Below are positions 9,529-18,346 of a stretch of 64,000 nt of DNA, piece by piece. A program made the position numbers and the translations under genes. Below the pieces are notes generated by a model, which saw only the letters and a list, made by a program, of their open reading frames with translations, had not been told where the DNA came from and ran no database searches. This DNA comes from Peribacillus asahii (GTDB lineage Bacteria; Bacillota; Bacilli; Bacillales; DSM-1321): positions 40,001-104,000 of the forward strand of contig NZ_QWVS01000013.1 in NCBI RefSeq assembly GCF_003570725.1. The letters run 5' to 3'. Position 1 is the stretch's first letter. Each line of letters begins with the position of its first letter.

Positions 9529-11374
9529 AATTTCATATGGTCTAATTGAACTTCACCCTGATGGTACAATTCAAAGTGTTAATGATGAAGCAAAGAGGCT
9601 GTTATTATCAGATGAAAGTGACACAAACTATTTGTTTCATCAAATTAAAAACAAAGAAGTGAAAACAAAACTTCATGAATGTTTCATGGGTAAACATAAT
9701 GAATTTATGGCAACAATCGATTCACAACCTTACTTTTTTTTATTCCATAAAACGCAGGAAGATCAAAAGGGACAGAATATTTATCTCTATATATTTAATC
9801 TTCACTATTTGCAACATCACCATGATCATACAAATTTGAATAATCATTTATTATCCTCAATTGGGGAAATGGCAGCAGGAATTGCCCACGAAGTTCGCAA
9901 TCCTTTAACAGCCGTAAAAGGATTTCTTCAATTAATTAGTCAAACGGATCAAAGTGAATATTCGCAAATTGCTTTAAGTGAGTTAGAACGAGCGATTCAT
10001 ATTTTAAATGATTTAATGAGCGTCTCTAAGCCTGAATTTACACAAGAGGAATTAATAGATTTTAATATATGCACTGAAATAGAATCTATTTTGCTTTTAT
10101 TTCAAAACCAACTATATTCAATCAATGTTATTAAACAGTTTGATAATGAAAATATCAGAATTATTGGCCAAAAAGATCAACTCAAAAAGGCTTTGTTCAA
10201 TTTAATTAAAAACGCTATTGAAGCAATGCCTAAAGGTGGAACACTTGTTATTGAACAAACTGAGGACTATGAAAATATTCATCTTAGCATCTCAGATTCT
10301 GGTGTTGGTATTCCAAAAGATAAATTACGTTTACTCGGTACTCCGTTCTTTACAATGAAACAAGATGGAAAAGGAATGGGGCTTGCACAAGTTTTTAATG
10401 CGATTCAAAATAATCATGCCAAAATACGGGTAACAAGCGAAGAAGGACAAGGAACTACTTTCTTTCTATCATTCAAAAAAACACTTAAACATTCAGTTCC
10501 ATTTACAGGAGGAGATTCTATGGTACAAACCATTGACACAAAACATAGTTTAGCAGAATTCCTAAGTAACAATATCCACTTTTACACAAGTGAATGGATG
10601 CAATACTTACAAGCAACTAAAAGCTATTTAATATCTCTTTTAAATGAAAATGGAGAGACGGAAAACTACAAAAAATTCGGTAATCCAATTATGCTGCTCG
10701 TTGCTCAAAATATTAGCGAATTAAAAACAGAACAAATTATGGATGTTGCTAAAGAAAGAGGCGTCCGCAGTGCTAAAACTGAATTTCCAATGCACTTAGC
10801 TTGGGAGCTTTTCCAATCATCTCGCGGCATCATCTGGAACTCTATCCGAGCTTTTTATAATGAATCTGAAAAGACGCTTGATATGGACCAATTTTTTGCT
10901 TTAGAGCGCCGTGTAAACGATATTATTGATTTATATATCGATTCTTATACAGCATATTTCGTCAGCTATAAAGAAGAATTACTAAAAAGCCATCGCGAAA
11001 CGGTTGATGAATTATCCGTTCCGATTATTCCAATTGCTGATAAAGTATGTATACTCCCAATTGTTGGGAATGTCGATACATTCCGGGCACGGAAAATCCG
11101 TGAAAAAACACTCGTTCGTGTGAAAGAGCTAAAAGCAGAACAATTAATTATTGATATTTCAGGTGTTCCATTTGTCGATACAGCCGTTGTTAACCATTTA
11201 TTTAAAATTGTCAAAGGTATTAAATTATTAGGATGCTCTACCATCTTAACAGGAATCAGCCCGGAAATTGCTGACACAATGATTGAACTCGGTATTGAAA
11301 TTGACAGTGAACTCAAAACAAGATCAGATTTGCAACAAGCGTTACATGACATTCAGTTTGCTGCAAAAAAATAA
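9482..11374 (+). CDS. Fused PAS histidine kinase and RsbR-type STAS protein
   Basis: A 630-residue three-part protein. Residues about 10-110 are a PAS-like sensor. HisKA follows with H136 in IAHEVRNPLTA, then HATPase with N-box NLIKNAIEAM (240-249), G1 SDSGVGIP (271-278) and a GKGMGLA box (296-302), ending near 332. This half looks like a sporulation-type (KinA-E) kinase. After a short linker, residues 347-505 are a helical RsbR-type N-terminal domain and about 515-625 a STAS domain. T567 (VDT) and T599 (PEIADT) sit where RsbR proteins carry RsbT-phosphorylated threonines. No membrane segment is seen. The upstream RsbT-like kinase overlaps by 47 bases, implying coupled translation. A strong internal ribosome site and ATG at 10520 could also produce the STAS half alone. 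A terminator follows. The start at 9482 lacks a clear ribosome site. Confidence 0.85.
   Translation: MKGRLDTLTTSLAAHEISYGLIELHPDGTIQSVNDEAKRLLLSDESDTNYLFHQIKNKEVKTKLHECFMGKHNEFMATIDSQPYFFLFHKTQEDQKGQNIYLYIFNLHYLQHHHDHTNLNNHLLSSIGEMAAGIAHEVRNPLTAVKGFLQLISQTDQSEYSQIALSELERAIHILNDLMSVSKPEFTQEELIDFNICTEIESILLLFQNQLYSINVIKQFDNENIRIIGQKDQLKKALFNLIKNAIEAMPKGGTLVIEQTEDYENIHLSISDSGVGIPKDKLRLLGTPFFTMKQDGKGMGLAQVFNAIQNNHAKIRVTSEEGQGTTFFLSFKKTLKHSVPFTGGDSMVQTIDTKHSLAEFLSNNIHFYTSEWMQYLQATKSYLISLLNENGETENYKKFGNPIMLLVAQNISELKTEQIMDVAKERGVRSAKTEFPMHLAWELFQSSRGIIWNSIRAFYNESEKTLDMDQFFALERRVNDIIDLYIDSYTAYFVSYKEELLKSHRETVDELSVPIIPIADKVCILPIVGNVDTFRARKIREKTLVRVKELKAEQLIIDISGVPFVDTAVVNHLFKIVKGIKLLGCSTILTGISPEIADTMIELGIEIDSELKTRSDLQQALHDIQFAAKK
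10507..10522 (+). promoter_or_regulatory. Internal ribosome site and ATG for the RsbR/STAS half
   Basis: AGGAGGAG at 10507-10514 stands seven bases (after AGGAGG) before an in-frame ATG at 10520-10522, which is codon 347 of the fusion. It falls exactly in the linker between HATPase and RsbR-like domains, so a separate 284-residue STAS product is plausible. Confidence 0.65.
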
Positions 11375-11385
11375 TAGGCATAATC

Positions 11386-11420
11386 AAAACCTCGATAACT
11401 AAAAATTATCGAGGTTTTTT
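11386..11420 (+). terminator. Terminator after the kinase-STAS gene
   Basis: AACCTCGATAA pairs perfectly with TTATCGAGGTT around a seven-base loop, followed by a T-run. Confidence 0.9.
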
Positions 11421-11478
11421 ACACAAAATTGCAAGAACAATACTTCCTAAAACAGTATGTCGACACAATAGCTCAGTC

Positions 11479-12426
11479 CTAAGACTGAACATGATCTATC
11501 TGTTGAAATTGTTCTGAAATACAGTCCAATACACTAACTACTAACCTATTGTTTTCATTTATTAATTGATGATTACCATGTTTAATGATACGAATTTGGC
11601 TTTTCGGGAACTTATGTCTTATAAAATTAAGATTATATTTCCAATCTACCGTTTTATCTCGATCACCTTGAATGACCAAAAGACTGTCTTCTAATTTTGG
11701 ATAATTTATTATTTTTTTATCCCATGCAGACAAGGCCTTTATCCATTTTATTGAAATTTTATTATGCTGTAAGGGATCACTTCTAACAAATCTTAAATAT
11801 TCTGAATTGGATGAGTTTACTTTAAATACTCTCCGTAACTCCTTAACAAATGGAGACATAATATTTAAACCAATTTTTGATAGATTCCATGCATAGGAAC
11901 GAATAAGTGGAGCTAACAAAATGACATGATGAAAAGTTGAAGAAGCCCGCCGCAAATATTCAACTGAAATTGCTGCACCTGTACTATGAGCAATTAAGTA
12001 CTTTGGAAGTGCAGCATATGGTTTAATATAAGTTTCACAGACTTCCATAAAGACATCCGCATACTGATCAAAACTTTCAATAAATGCCCTTTTTCCACTA
12101 GATAGCCCGTGTCCCTGCAAATCATAACTAATCACATGGTAATTATTTTTCACTAGAAAATTAATTAAATTACTCATCGAACCTGTATGATCCAAATAAC
12201 CATGAAGAACTAAAACAATCGCACGAGGGTTTGTAGGTTTAAATGATTGAACAAAGATTTTCTCTTCACAACAATTCACAAAACCGTATCTATAATCAAT
12301 GGCACCAATTTCTAATCCATAATATTTAAGGTAGATATCAATGGGAGAATTCTGTTTAAATCTTCCAATCATAAAAGGAATATTACTATTTATTATACTT
12401 TTGATAGAATGATGAATTTTACTCAT
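11479..12426 (-). CDS. Alpha/beta hydrolase, monoacylglycerol-lipase/lysophospholipase-like
   Basis: A 315-residue serine hydrolase. Reading in order, LVLHGYLDHTGS gives the oxyanion strand (about 68-79), IAHSTGA the nucleophile elbow (AHSTG instead of the usual GHSxG, about 150), VIQGDRDKTVDW the acid, and IKHGNHQLINE the histidine. The SYDLQGHGLSSGKR segment is typical of Hydrolase_4 lipases. No signal peptide is apparent. I chose the ATG at 12426, which has AAAGGA upstream; the longer reading to 12465 has no ribosome site. It is a single gene; the natural substrate is unknown. Confidence 0.85.
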   Translation of the reverse strand: MSKIHHSIKSIINSNIPFMIGRFKQNSPIDIYLKYYGLEIGAIDYRYGFVNCCEEKIFVQSFKPTNPRAIVLVLHGYLDHTGSMSNLINFLVKNNYHVISYDLQGHGLSSGKRAFIESFDQYADVFMEVCETYIKPYAALPKYLIAHSTGAAISVEYLRRASSTFHHVILLAPLIRSYAWNLSKIGLNIMSPFVKELRRVFKVNSSNSEYLRFVRSDPLQHNKISIKWIKALSAWDKKIINYPKLEDSLLVIQGDRDKTVDWKYNLNFIRHKFPKSQIRIIKHGNHQLINENNRLVVSVLDCISEQFQQIDHVQS

Positions 12427-12621
12427 AACAAATCCTTTCACACCTACTTTCAAAGAAAAATTCACTGAAATAAGACAACTACATCTTTATTCTCCGTTTC
12501 TCCCTATCATATCATTTACTAAAGGTCATGCTAAATTGGAAATTTTAAGAAACAGATTATAAAAGTACCCTTTATCAAGGGTCTTTCTTATTTTGTTACT
12601 GTAGTAATTCTTTACCTAAAA

Positions 12622-12650
12622 TAAAAAGAGGCCGACCATAATCGACCTCT
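12622..12650 (-). terminator. Terminator after thioesterase copy 1
   Basis: On the minus strand a ten-pair stem (AGAGGTCGAT with GTCGGCCTCT, including G-T pairs) around TATG is followed by five T. Confidence 0.85.
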
Positions 12651-12689
12651 CAGACACAGTTATGTACGTTAATACCTATAACGTAATAT

Positions 12690-13208
12690 TTAACACACGG
12701 CAATAACTGTTTTTGTTGTTAAATAAGCAGCCAATTCTTTACTTTGTTGCTTTCTTTCACGTCGCATTCTTGCGCGTGCTTCGCCTGTTTCATGTAATTT
12801 CCTTTCTTCTTCTGTTTCAGGAATTACTTTCGGAACAGCGGTAGGACGTTGAAACTTATCAAGGGCAACGAATGTTAATAGGGCCGTTGCCGCTATTCTA
12901 CACTCCCCGCTTTTTAAATCTTCCGCAATAACTTTAACAAAAATTTCCATAGAAGATACACCTGTCCATGATACATACGACTCGAAGCTTACTGAATCGG
13001 TTGGTCGAACAGGATGCAAGAAGTCGACAGAATCTGTTGAAGCTGTGACACATTCCCTACGGCTATGACGTGCGGCAGAAATAGAGGCCACTTGGTCTAT
13101 ATCACTCATCATTCGACCGCCAAACAGCGTGTTGTGATTATTTACATCATTCGGAAAGATACGACTTGTTCTAATTACTCTTGATTCCTTACAATATTTC
13201 GTTGACAT
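12690..13208 (-). CDS. Acyl-CoA thioesterase, hotdog fold (copy 1)
   Basis: A 172-residue YkhA/YciA-type thioesterase that hydrolyses acyl-CoA esters. The family signature NDVNNHNTLFGGRMMSDID (about residues 19-37) contains the catalytic Asn/Asp-Gly region, and DSVDFLHPVRPTD is the second conserved block. A long basic C-terminal tail (RARMRRERKQ) is typical. The gene is monocistronic with a good ribosome site and its own terminator. A near-identical paralogue is at 28756-29265. They differ mainly at residues 2-3, a few scattered positions and the last residues (this copy ends VIAVC). Confidence 0.9.
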   Translation of the reverse strand: MSTKYCKESRVIRTSRIFPNDVNNHNTLFGGRMMSDIDQVASISAARHSRRECVTASTDSVDFLHPVRPTDSVSFESYVSWTGVSSMEIFVKVIAEDLKSGECRIAATALLTFVALDKFQRPTAVPKVIPETEEERKLHETGEARARMRRERKQQSKELAAYLTTKTVIAVC

Positions 13209-13486
13209 GAGGACATCTCCCTAAAAATAAGTTCTGGTACTACCATATTTACATCACGTTTCAATATTTCACTTCTTAGCGGAACCCTTTTCTACTAAGA
13301 AAATACTAAAAAATATAGTTTATTAAGCTTACCTATGGAATTGATTGTAAGATTAAGTTCATCAAAAGAAAAATACATAAAATGAATCGCTAGATATAAA
13401 TAATTTGAATATCCCTTATATATCCAGTGATAAGAGTAGAAAAGCACCGTTCTTTATTTTTTCAAATTCATTTTACCTCTACATAA

Positions 13487-13520
13487 AAAGCAGGATCGTG
13501 ATATATCGCGATCCTACTTT
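13487..13520 (-). terminator. Terminator after the LysR gene
   Basis: AGTAGGATCG and CGATCCTGCT form a long stem closed by a short AT loop, with a T-run on the minus strand; A-residues opposite could make it bidirectional. The rest of 13209-13486 shows only AT-rich promoter-like DNA. Confidence 0.85.
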
Positions 13521-14395
13521 TATGCATTATTTTCTTCAAAATCAAACTCTCTTACAAATTCCACAAATGCTTTAACCGTATTTAACTCTAAAGATTCCGC
13601 GCTATAATACATCCATGTTTCCCTTATAATAGGCAATCCATTCTCATCGGTTATATTCGCCTTATGAAGATTATCTATTCCGTTTAAAATCATGGAAGGT
13701 AACACGGCATAACCTAACCCGCTTATTACCATATCCTTCGCTATATCCACTTGATCTACTTCCATTTTTATTAAAGGCGGCTTATGAAATGTATTTCTCC
13801 ACCAATTATCAATGGCGATTTTTAAAAGAATATCTGTTGTATAATCCACTCTTGGCAGAACCGGTAGATCTTTAAGTGTAAACGCTTCTTTGGAGGCTAC
13901 ACATAATGTTTCTTGAAATAATAAATCCTTTTCATCACTCCAATTATAATCCCCTCGAACAAAGCCGATATGTACCTCATGATTATAAATTAATTGAAAG
14001 ATATCCCTGCTCAATCCTGTAGTAATCTGAAATTCAATATTAGGAAATATTTTTTGAAAACGCTTCAGAACAGCAGGCAGTTTGTATCTTGTAAAAACAT
14101 TAGAGCTAGCTATTCTTAAAGTACCCGTTACATTTTGGTTCATATTCATAATGTTTTCTTTGATATGTTTATGCAAAGATATTACTTTATCCGCATTTTT
14201 AGCCAAATATTCACCTTCAGGTGTGAATTGAATCCCATTTCTTCCCCTAACAACAATCTTAGTACCAAACTCTTTTTCTATTTGTTTGAGACGATTCGAT
14301 AAAGCTGGTTGGGAAATAAATAGCTTCTCCGCCGTTTTTGTGATGTTTTTATATTCATTTAACACTTGTAACATGACCCAATCCCGATAATCCAC
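13520..14395 (-). CDS. LysR-family transcriptional regulator
   Basis: A 291-residue regulator. The N-terminal winged helix (about 1-60) contains ITKTAEKLFISQPALSNRLKQIEKEFG, the family's DNA-recognition helix. An effector-binding domain (about 90-285) follows, with TGTLRIASSN at its start. The ligand cannot be told from sequence. It is divergent from the opuA operon but 830 bases away, so control of opuA is possible, not shown. LysR proteins usually bind near their own promoter, which here lies in the same long spacer. It has its own terminator. Confidence 0.92.
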   Translation of the reverse strand: MDYRDWVMLQVLNEYKNITKTAEKLFISQPALSNRLKQIEKEFGTKIVVRGRNGIQFTPEGEYLAKNADKVISLHKHIKENIMNMNQNVTGTLRIASSNVFTRYKLPAVLKRFQKIFPNIEFQITTGLSRDIFQLIYNHEVHIGFVRGDYNWSDEKDLLFQETLCVASKEAFTLKDLPVLPRVDYTTDILLKIAIDNWWRNTFHKPPLIKMEVDQVDIAKDMVISGLGYAVLPSMILNGIDNLHKANITDENGLPIIRETWMYYSAESLELNTVKAFVEFVREFDFEENNA

Positions 14396-14903
14396 TGCTC
14401 TTTCTCCTTTGGAACAATCTGTATATGATATTACGTATCATCATAGTATAAAAAAACAAAGATAACAATCGAAACTGTGAAAATCTGAAATATAGTTCTT
14501 GGATGATTGGAAAGTACGGAAAACTACTGACACTTTCATCCATACTCTAATTTGAATTTTCACCTTCAGAAGAATCACATCTTACCCTTCATAAATGGTT
14601 GTTAAACATTATCCAAAAAAGGATAAATTTAACTTAGTAATTCAAATAATTTTCAACTTCTAATTTGAATTCAACCACGTTGATTTCTCTTTACATCCCT
14701 CTTTTTTAAATTGATTTTCTCGAATAATTTCAATAGGATAAAAGAATCATTTTCAAAAAAATAATCTACGATAATTCCACTCACTCATTCCAATCTAAAA
14801 AAACTGCCAACTCCCTGCTATATCAACATTTTCAGCAAATTAAAAAAGCGATAATTATAGTCAAAACTCTACTAAAATTTCATTCATTCTGCTTGTACGT
14901 CAT
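14396..14903. other. Non-coding spacer between the LysR gene and opuA
   Basis: An AT-rich stretch with no supported gene. It should hold the LysR promoter on the minus strand. I see no large inverted repeat or RNA gene here. Confidence 0.5.
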
Positions 14904-14932
14904 TTGATATGAATACTAGAAAACGATATAGT
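14904..14932 (+). promoter_or_regulatory. Probable SigA promoter of the opuA operon
   Basis: TTGATA at 14904-14909 and TATAGT at 14927-14932 are separated by the ideal 17 bases. Initiation near 14939 would give an unusually long leader of about 285 bases before opuAA. Confidence 0.55.
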
Positions 14933-15106
14933 TAAAAAGTAAACACACGATTTAGCCCTTTAAAAACCCTATATTTGATGTTGTTTTTCCCCTTTTTGGC
15001 TACATCCTCTTCATAAAAGAATCAAAGTCAAACAAGCAAACATCTCACTTTTAATTCCCAATTTCTTATGACATTCAGAATTAAAGTAAGTGGGATAAGA
15101 ACCTAA

Positions 15107-15180
15107 AGAGCAAGTGAATGATTGAACAATATTCACTTTACCATTTTGAGGAAGCTTATATTCCTGAAAATGTTTGCTCT
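15107..15180 (+). promoter_or_regulatory. Candidate structured RNA element in the opuA leader
   Basis: Three nested helices can form. AGAGCAA (15107-15113) pairs with TTGCTCT (15174-15180) and encloses two hairpins: GTGAAT/ATTCAC (15114-15136) and GGAA/TTCC (about 15150-15164). This would be a three-way junction ending about 46 bases before the opuAA start. I do not recognise it as a known riboswitch. The helices are short and the region is AT-rich, so chance pairing is possible. Confidence 0.3.
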
Positions 15181-15225
15181 ACTATACCAGCTTTTCAGAA
15201 GAAAATTTAAGAACGAGGTGTTTAA

Positions 15226-16431
15226 ATGAATCCATTTGTAGAAGTAAGAAACGTATCAAAAATTTTTGGTAAGTCTCCCAAAGCGGCACTGGAGCTTTTA
15301 GAACAAGGTCGTTCTAAGAAAGAAATTTTAAAAGAAACAGGACAAACAGTTGGTGTCAATAAAGTTGACTTCAACATCTACCCTGGAGAAATCTTCGTAA
15401 TTATGGGGTTGTCTGGGAGCGGTAAATCAACATTAATTCGGATGTTTAACAGACTAATCGCCCCTACAGTTGGCGAAATTTTGATTGACAATGAAGATAT
15501 TGTAAAGATGAGTCCCGCTCGCCTAAGAGAAGTAAGGCGAAAGAAAATAAGTATGGTGTTTCAAAACTTTGGCCTTTTCCCCCACAAAACGATTTTAGAA
15601 AATACCGAATTTGGACTTGAAATCCAAAAAACCTCTGTTGAAGAACGGCGTGAAAAGGCAATGAGCGCACTAGCTGTCGTTGGTCTAAAAGGTTATGAGA
15701 ATCAATTGCCTTCCCAATTAAGTGGTGGTATGCAGCAAAGGGTAGGACTCGCCCGTGCACTTGCTAGCGACACGGATATCCTATTAATGGACGAAGCGTT
15801 TAGTGCACTTGATCCACTGATTCGTAAAGATATGCAAGATGAATTACTAGAAATTCAGGAAAATTTCAAGAAAACAATTATTTTCATCACCCATGATTTA
15901 GATGAGGCACTGCGCATTGGTGACCGAATTGCTTTGATGAAGGATGGCAGTATTATTCAACTTGGAACACCGGAACAAATTATGATGAAGCCCGCAAACG
16001 AGTTTGTTGAGAAATTCGTTGAAGATGTCGATTTATCTAAAATATTAACGGCATCACACGTAATGAAACGACCAGAGAAAATCGGTGCAGACCGCGGTCC
16101 AAGGGTTGCGCTCGAAATTATGCGGAAACAAGGATATTCCAGTATATTTGTGGTGGACCGTAAGCAAAAACTATTAGGGGCACTGACAGCTGAACAAGCA
16201 CGTCTGGCCATTGATCAAAACCAATCGATTTCTGAAGTGATGACAACCGATATCCCAACTGTCGCAGAGGACGCGCTACTTGTCGATCTTATGGATGCTA
16301 TCGCAACCTCAAATCTGCCAATATCGGTTATAGATGAAGAGAACAGAATCAAAGGAATTGTTATTCGCGGAGCCGTAATTGGTGCTTTAGCAGGGAATAA
16401 AGATTCTTTAAACGATTTGGAGAGTGAGTGA
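15226..16431 (+). CDS. opuAA: Glycine betaine/proline ABC transporter, ATP-binding subunit
   Basis: A 401-residue ATPase of the OpuA/ProV type that powers uptake of the osmoprotectant glycine betaine. An N-terminal extension with the family-typical KAALELLEQGRSKKEIL precedes Walker A GLSGSGKST (61-69), Q-loop, LSGGMQQR signature (near 165) and Walker B ILLMDEAFSALD. Tandem CBS domains fill about 280-395; in OpuA these sense ionic strength and c-di-AMP. It is transcribed with the next gene, four bases between stop and start. A GAGGTG ribosome site precedes the ATG. The long leader and probable promoter are described separately. Confidence 0.95.
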   Translation: MNPFVEVRNVSKIFGKSPKAALELLEQGRSKKEILKETGQTVGVNKVDFNIYPGEIFVIMGLSGSGKSTLIRMFNRLIAPTVGEILIDNEDIVKMSPARLREVRRKKISMVFQNFGLFPHKTILENTEFGLEIQKTSVEERREKAMSALAVVGLKGYENQLPSQLSGGMQQRVGLARALASDTDILLMDEAFSALDPLIRKDMQDELLEIQENFKKTIIFITHDLDEALRIGDRIALMKDGSIIQLGTPEQIMMKPANEFVEKFVEDVDLSKILTASHVMKRPEKIGADRGPRVALEIMRKQGYSSIFVVDRKQKLLGALTAEQARLAIDQNQSISEVMTTDIPTVAEDALLVDLMDAIATSNLPISVIDEENRIKGIVIRGAVIGALAGNKDSLNDLESE

Positions 16432-16435
16432 TTAA

Positions 16436-18163
16436 ATGAATATGTCAAAAATTCCATTAGGAAATTGGGTAGATTCTTTCGTTGACTGGATTACCGTTGC
16501 ATTTACTGGATTATTTTCATTTTTTACAAATGGAATCGACGGGCTATTAAATTTTATTGTTGAAGTATTGAGTATAGGACCTCCTATTCTACTAATCATT
16601 GTTTTAGCTCTGTTAGTTACCTATACTAGTAGATGGCCATTAGGTTTTTTTACATTGCTTAGTTTACTATTGATTGATAATCTTGGTTATTGGGAATCAA
16701 CCATTCAAACGCTTGCCATTGTTTTAGTATCAGGATTTTTCACGATACTAATCGGGATTCCAATTGGGATTTGGTGTGCTCAAAGCAAAACCGTACAAAA
16801 AATCGTTACCCCCATTTTAGATTTTATGCAAACAATGCCCGCATTTGTTTATTTAATTCCCTCCATTTTATTTTTTGGAATTGGTGTCGTACCTGGGATT
16901 GTTGCTTCGTTTATTTTCGCGATTGCGCCAACAATTCGTATGACTAATCTTGGAATTCAAGAAGTGCCTAAAGAACTCATTGAAGCGTCAGACGCATTCG
17001 GTTCAACGGCTAGCCAAAAATTATTCAAAGTCCAATTACCATTGGCCACTCCAACGATTTTGGCAGGGATAAACCAAAGCATCATGCTTGCTCTTTCTAT
17101 GGTTGTTACGGCTTCATTAGTTGGCGCACCAGGACTTGGAGCAGATGTTTACCGAGCTGTCAGTCAAATTAACGTGGGACAAGGCTTTGAAGCTGGATTA
17201 TCGATTGTCTTCATCGCCATCATTCTTGACCGTATTACGCAAAATATACGTAAGCCAGCGTATGAGCATCTTATTAGCCGAAAGATTATCCTTTCGATTG
17301 CAGCTGCGCTTATAGTCGTTTCTGCACTAGTTTTAGTGTTTGCAAAAGAAAATACAGTAAAAGAGAATGCTACTGGGATTGGGGCCCAAATAGATTATGA
17401 AGTTATTGGGATTGAACCTGGAGCAGGACTCATGAAGCAGGCTAATAACGCCTTAAAAGATTACAAGTTAACTGATTGGACACTTGTTGAAGGTTCATCG
17501 GCAGCGATGGTTGCTGAATTGAAGAAAGCCTATGAAAATAAAGAACCAATTGTTGTAACAGGATGGTCACCCCATTGGATGTTCTCTTCGTTTGATTTAA
17601 AATATCTCGATGACCCGAATAATACCTTTGGTGGAGCTGAAGATATTAATACAATCGTCCGAAAAGGGCTTAAAGAAGATGCTCCTGGTGCTTATACGAT
17701 CCTTGATCAATTCTTCTGGAAACCAAGTGATATGGAAGATGTAATGGTTGACATTGCTAACGGAGTGGATCCAGCTAAAGCTGCTGAAAAATGGATTCAA
17801 ACCAATCCGGACAAAACAGCTAAGTGGACAAAAGGAGCTCAAGAAGGAAATGGTGAAAGCATCAATCTTGTATATGTTGCATGGGATACTGAAATAGCTA
17901 GTACCAATGTTATTGGTAAAGTTCTTGAGCAGCACGGCTACAACGTGACGCTGAGTCAAGTTGAGGTTGGTCCAATGTTTGCAGGTGTTGCCAATGGCAG
18001 TGCTGATGCAATGGTAGGTGCATGGCTGCCAAGTACACATCTTGATTATTATAATACCTATAAAAATGATTTCATTGATCTCGGACCAAATCTTACGGGA
18101 ACGAAGAATGGACTAGTAGTACCTGAGTATATGGATATTGATTCAATTGAAGACTTAAAATAA
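16436..18163 (+). CDS. opuAB-AC fusion: Glycine betaine ABC transporter, fused permease and substrate-binding protein
   Basis: A 575-residue fusion. The N-terminal half (about 1-300) is a ProW/OpuAB permease with several membrane helices and the EAA-type coupling loop GIQEVPKELIEASDAFGST. After a last helix (about 281-300) the C-terminal domain (about 315-575) is an OpuAC/ProX-type binding domain with tryptophans (WSPHWMF, YVAWDTEIAS) of the kind that form the betaine cage. In B. subtilis these are two genes; the fused arrangement is known from Lactococcus OpuABC, so two binding domains per transporter are expected, displayed outside the membrane. A strong terminator follows. Confidence 0.93.
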   Translation: MNMSKIPLGNWVDSFVDWITVAFTGLFSFFTNGIDGLLNFIVEVLSIGPPILLIIVLALLVTYTSRWPLGFFTLLSLLLIDNLGYWESTIQTLAIVLVSGFFTILIGIPIGIWCAQSKTVQKIVTPILDFMQTMPAFVYLIPSILFFGIGVVPGIVASFIFAIAPTIRMTNLGIQEVPKELIEASDAFGSTASQKLFKVQLPLATPTILAGINQSIMLALSMVVTASLVGAPGLGADVYRAVSQINVGQGFEAGLSIVFIAIILDRITQNIRKPAYEHLISRKIILSIAAALIVVSALVLVFAKENTVKENATGIGAQIDYEVIGIEPGAGLMKQANNALKDYKLTDWTLVEGSSAAMVAELKKAYENKEPIVVTGWSPHWMFSSFDLKYLDDPNNTFGGAEDINTIVRKGLKEDAPGAYTILDQFFWKPSDMEDVMVDIANGVDPAKAAEKWIQTNPDKTAKWTKGAQEGNGESINLVYVAWDTEIASTNVIGKVLEQHGYNVTLSQVEVGPMFAGVANGSADAMVGAWLPSTHLDYYNTYKNDFIDLGPNLTGTKNGLVVPEYMDIDSIEDLK

Positions 18164-18205
18164 AAAAACGAGGCTGCCAAAAACTTTGAGGTAGCCTCGT
18201 TTTTC
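18164..18205 (+). terminator. Terminator after opuA
   Basis: AAAACGAGGCTGCC pairs with GGTAGCCTCGTTTT (one G-T pair) and ends in a T-run; it could also act on the opposite strand. Confidence 0.9.
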
Positions 18206-18346
18206 CATATACAATCATAATAAAAACAACGCGCGAAAACTTATTCTTGTCGAGATATCACGAAATCTTCGTGTGAATATTCCCTATAATAATATGGATA
18301 CTCCGGCAACAAACTCCTGATTTCATAGCTTCTTTACAAATAGACC

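Noticed and set aside
9482-11374. The kinase-STAS fusion as a frameshift artefact
   Set aside because: The frame is continuous with no shift needed and both halves are intact; only a lost stop codon, not a frameshift, could have joined them.
14355-14543. A 62-codon frame overlapping the LysR start
   Set aside because: It runs across the LysR start and its promoter region, with no ribosome site.
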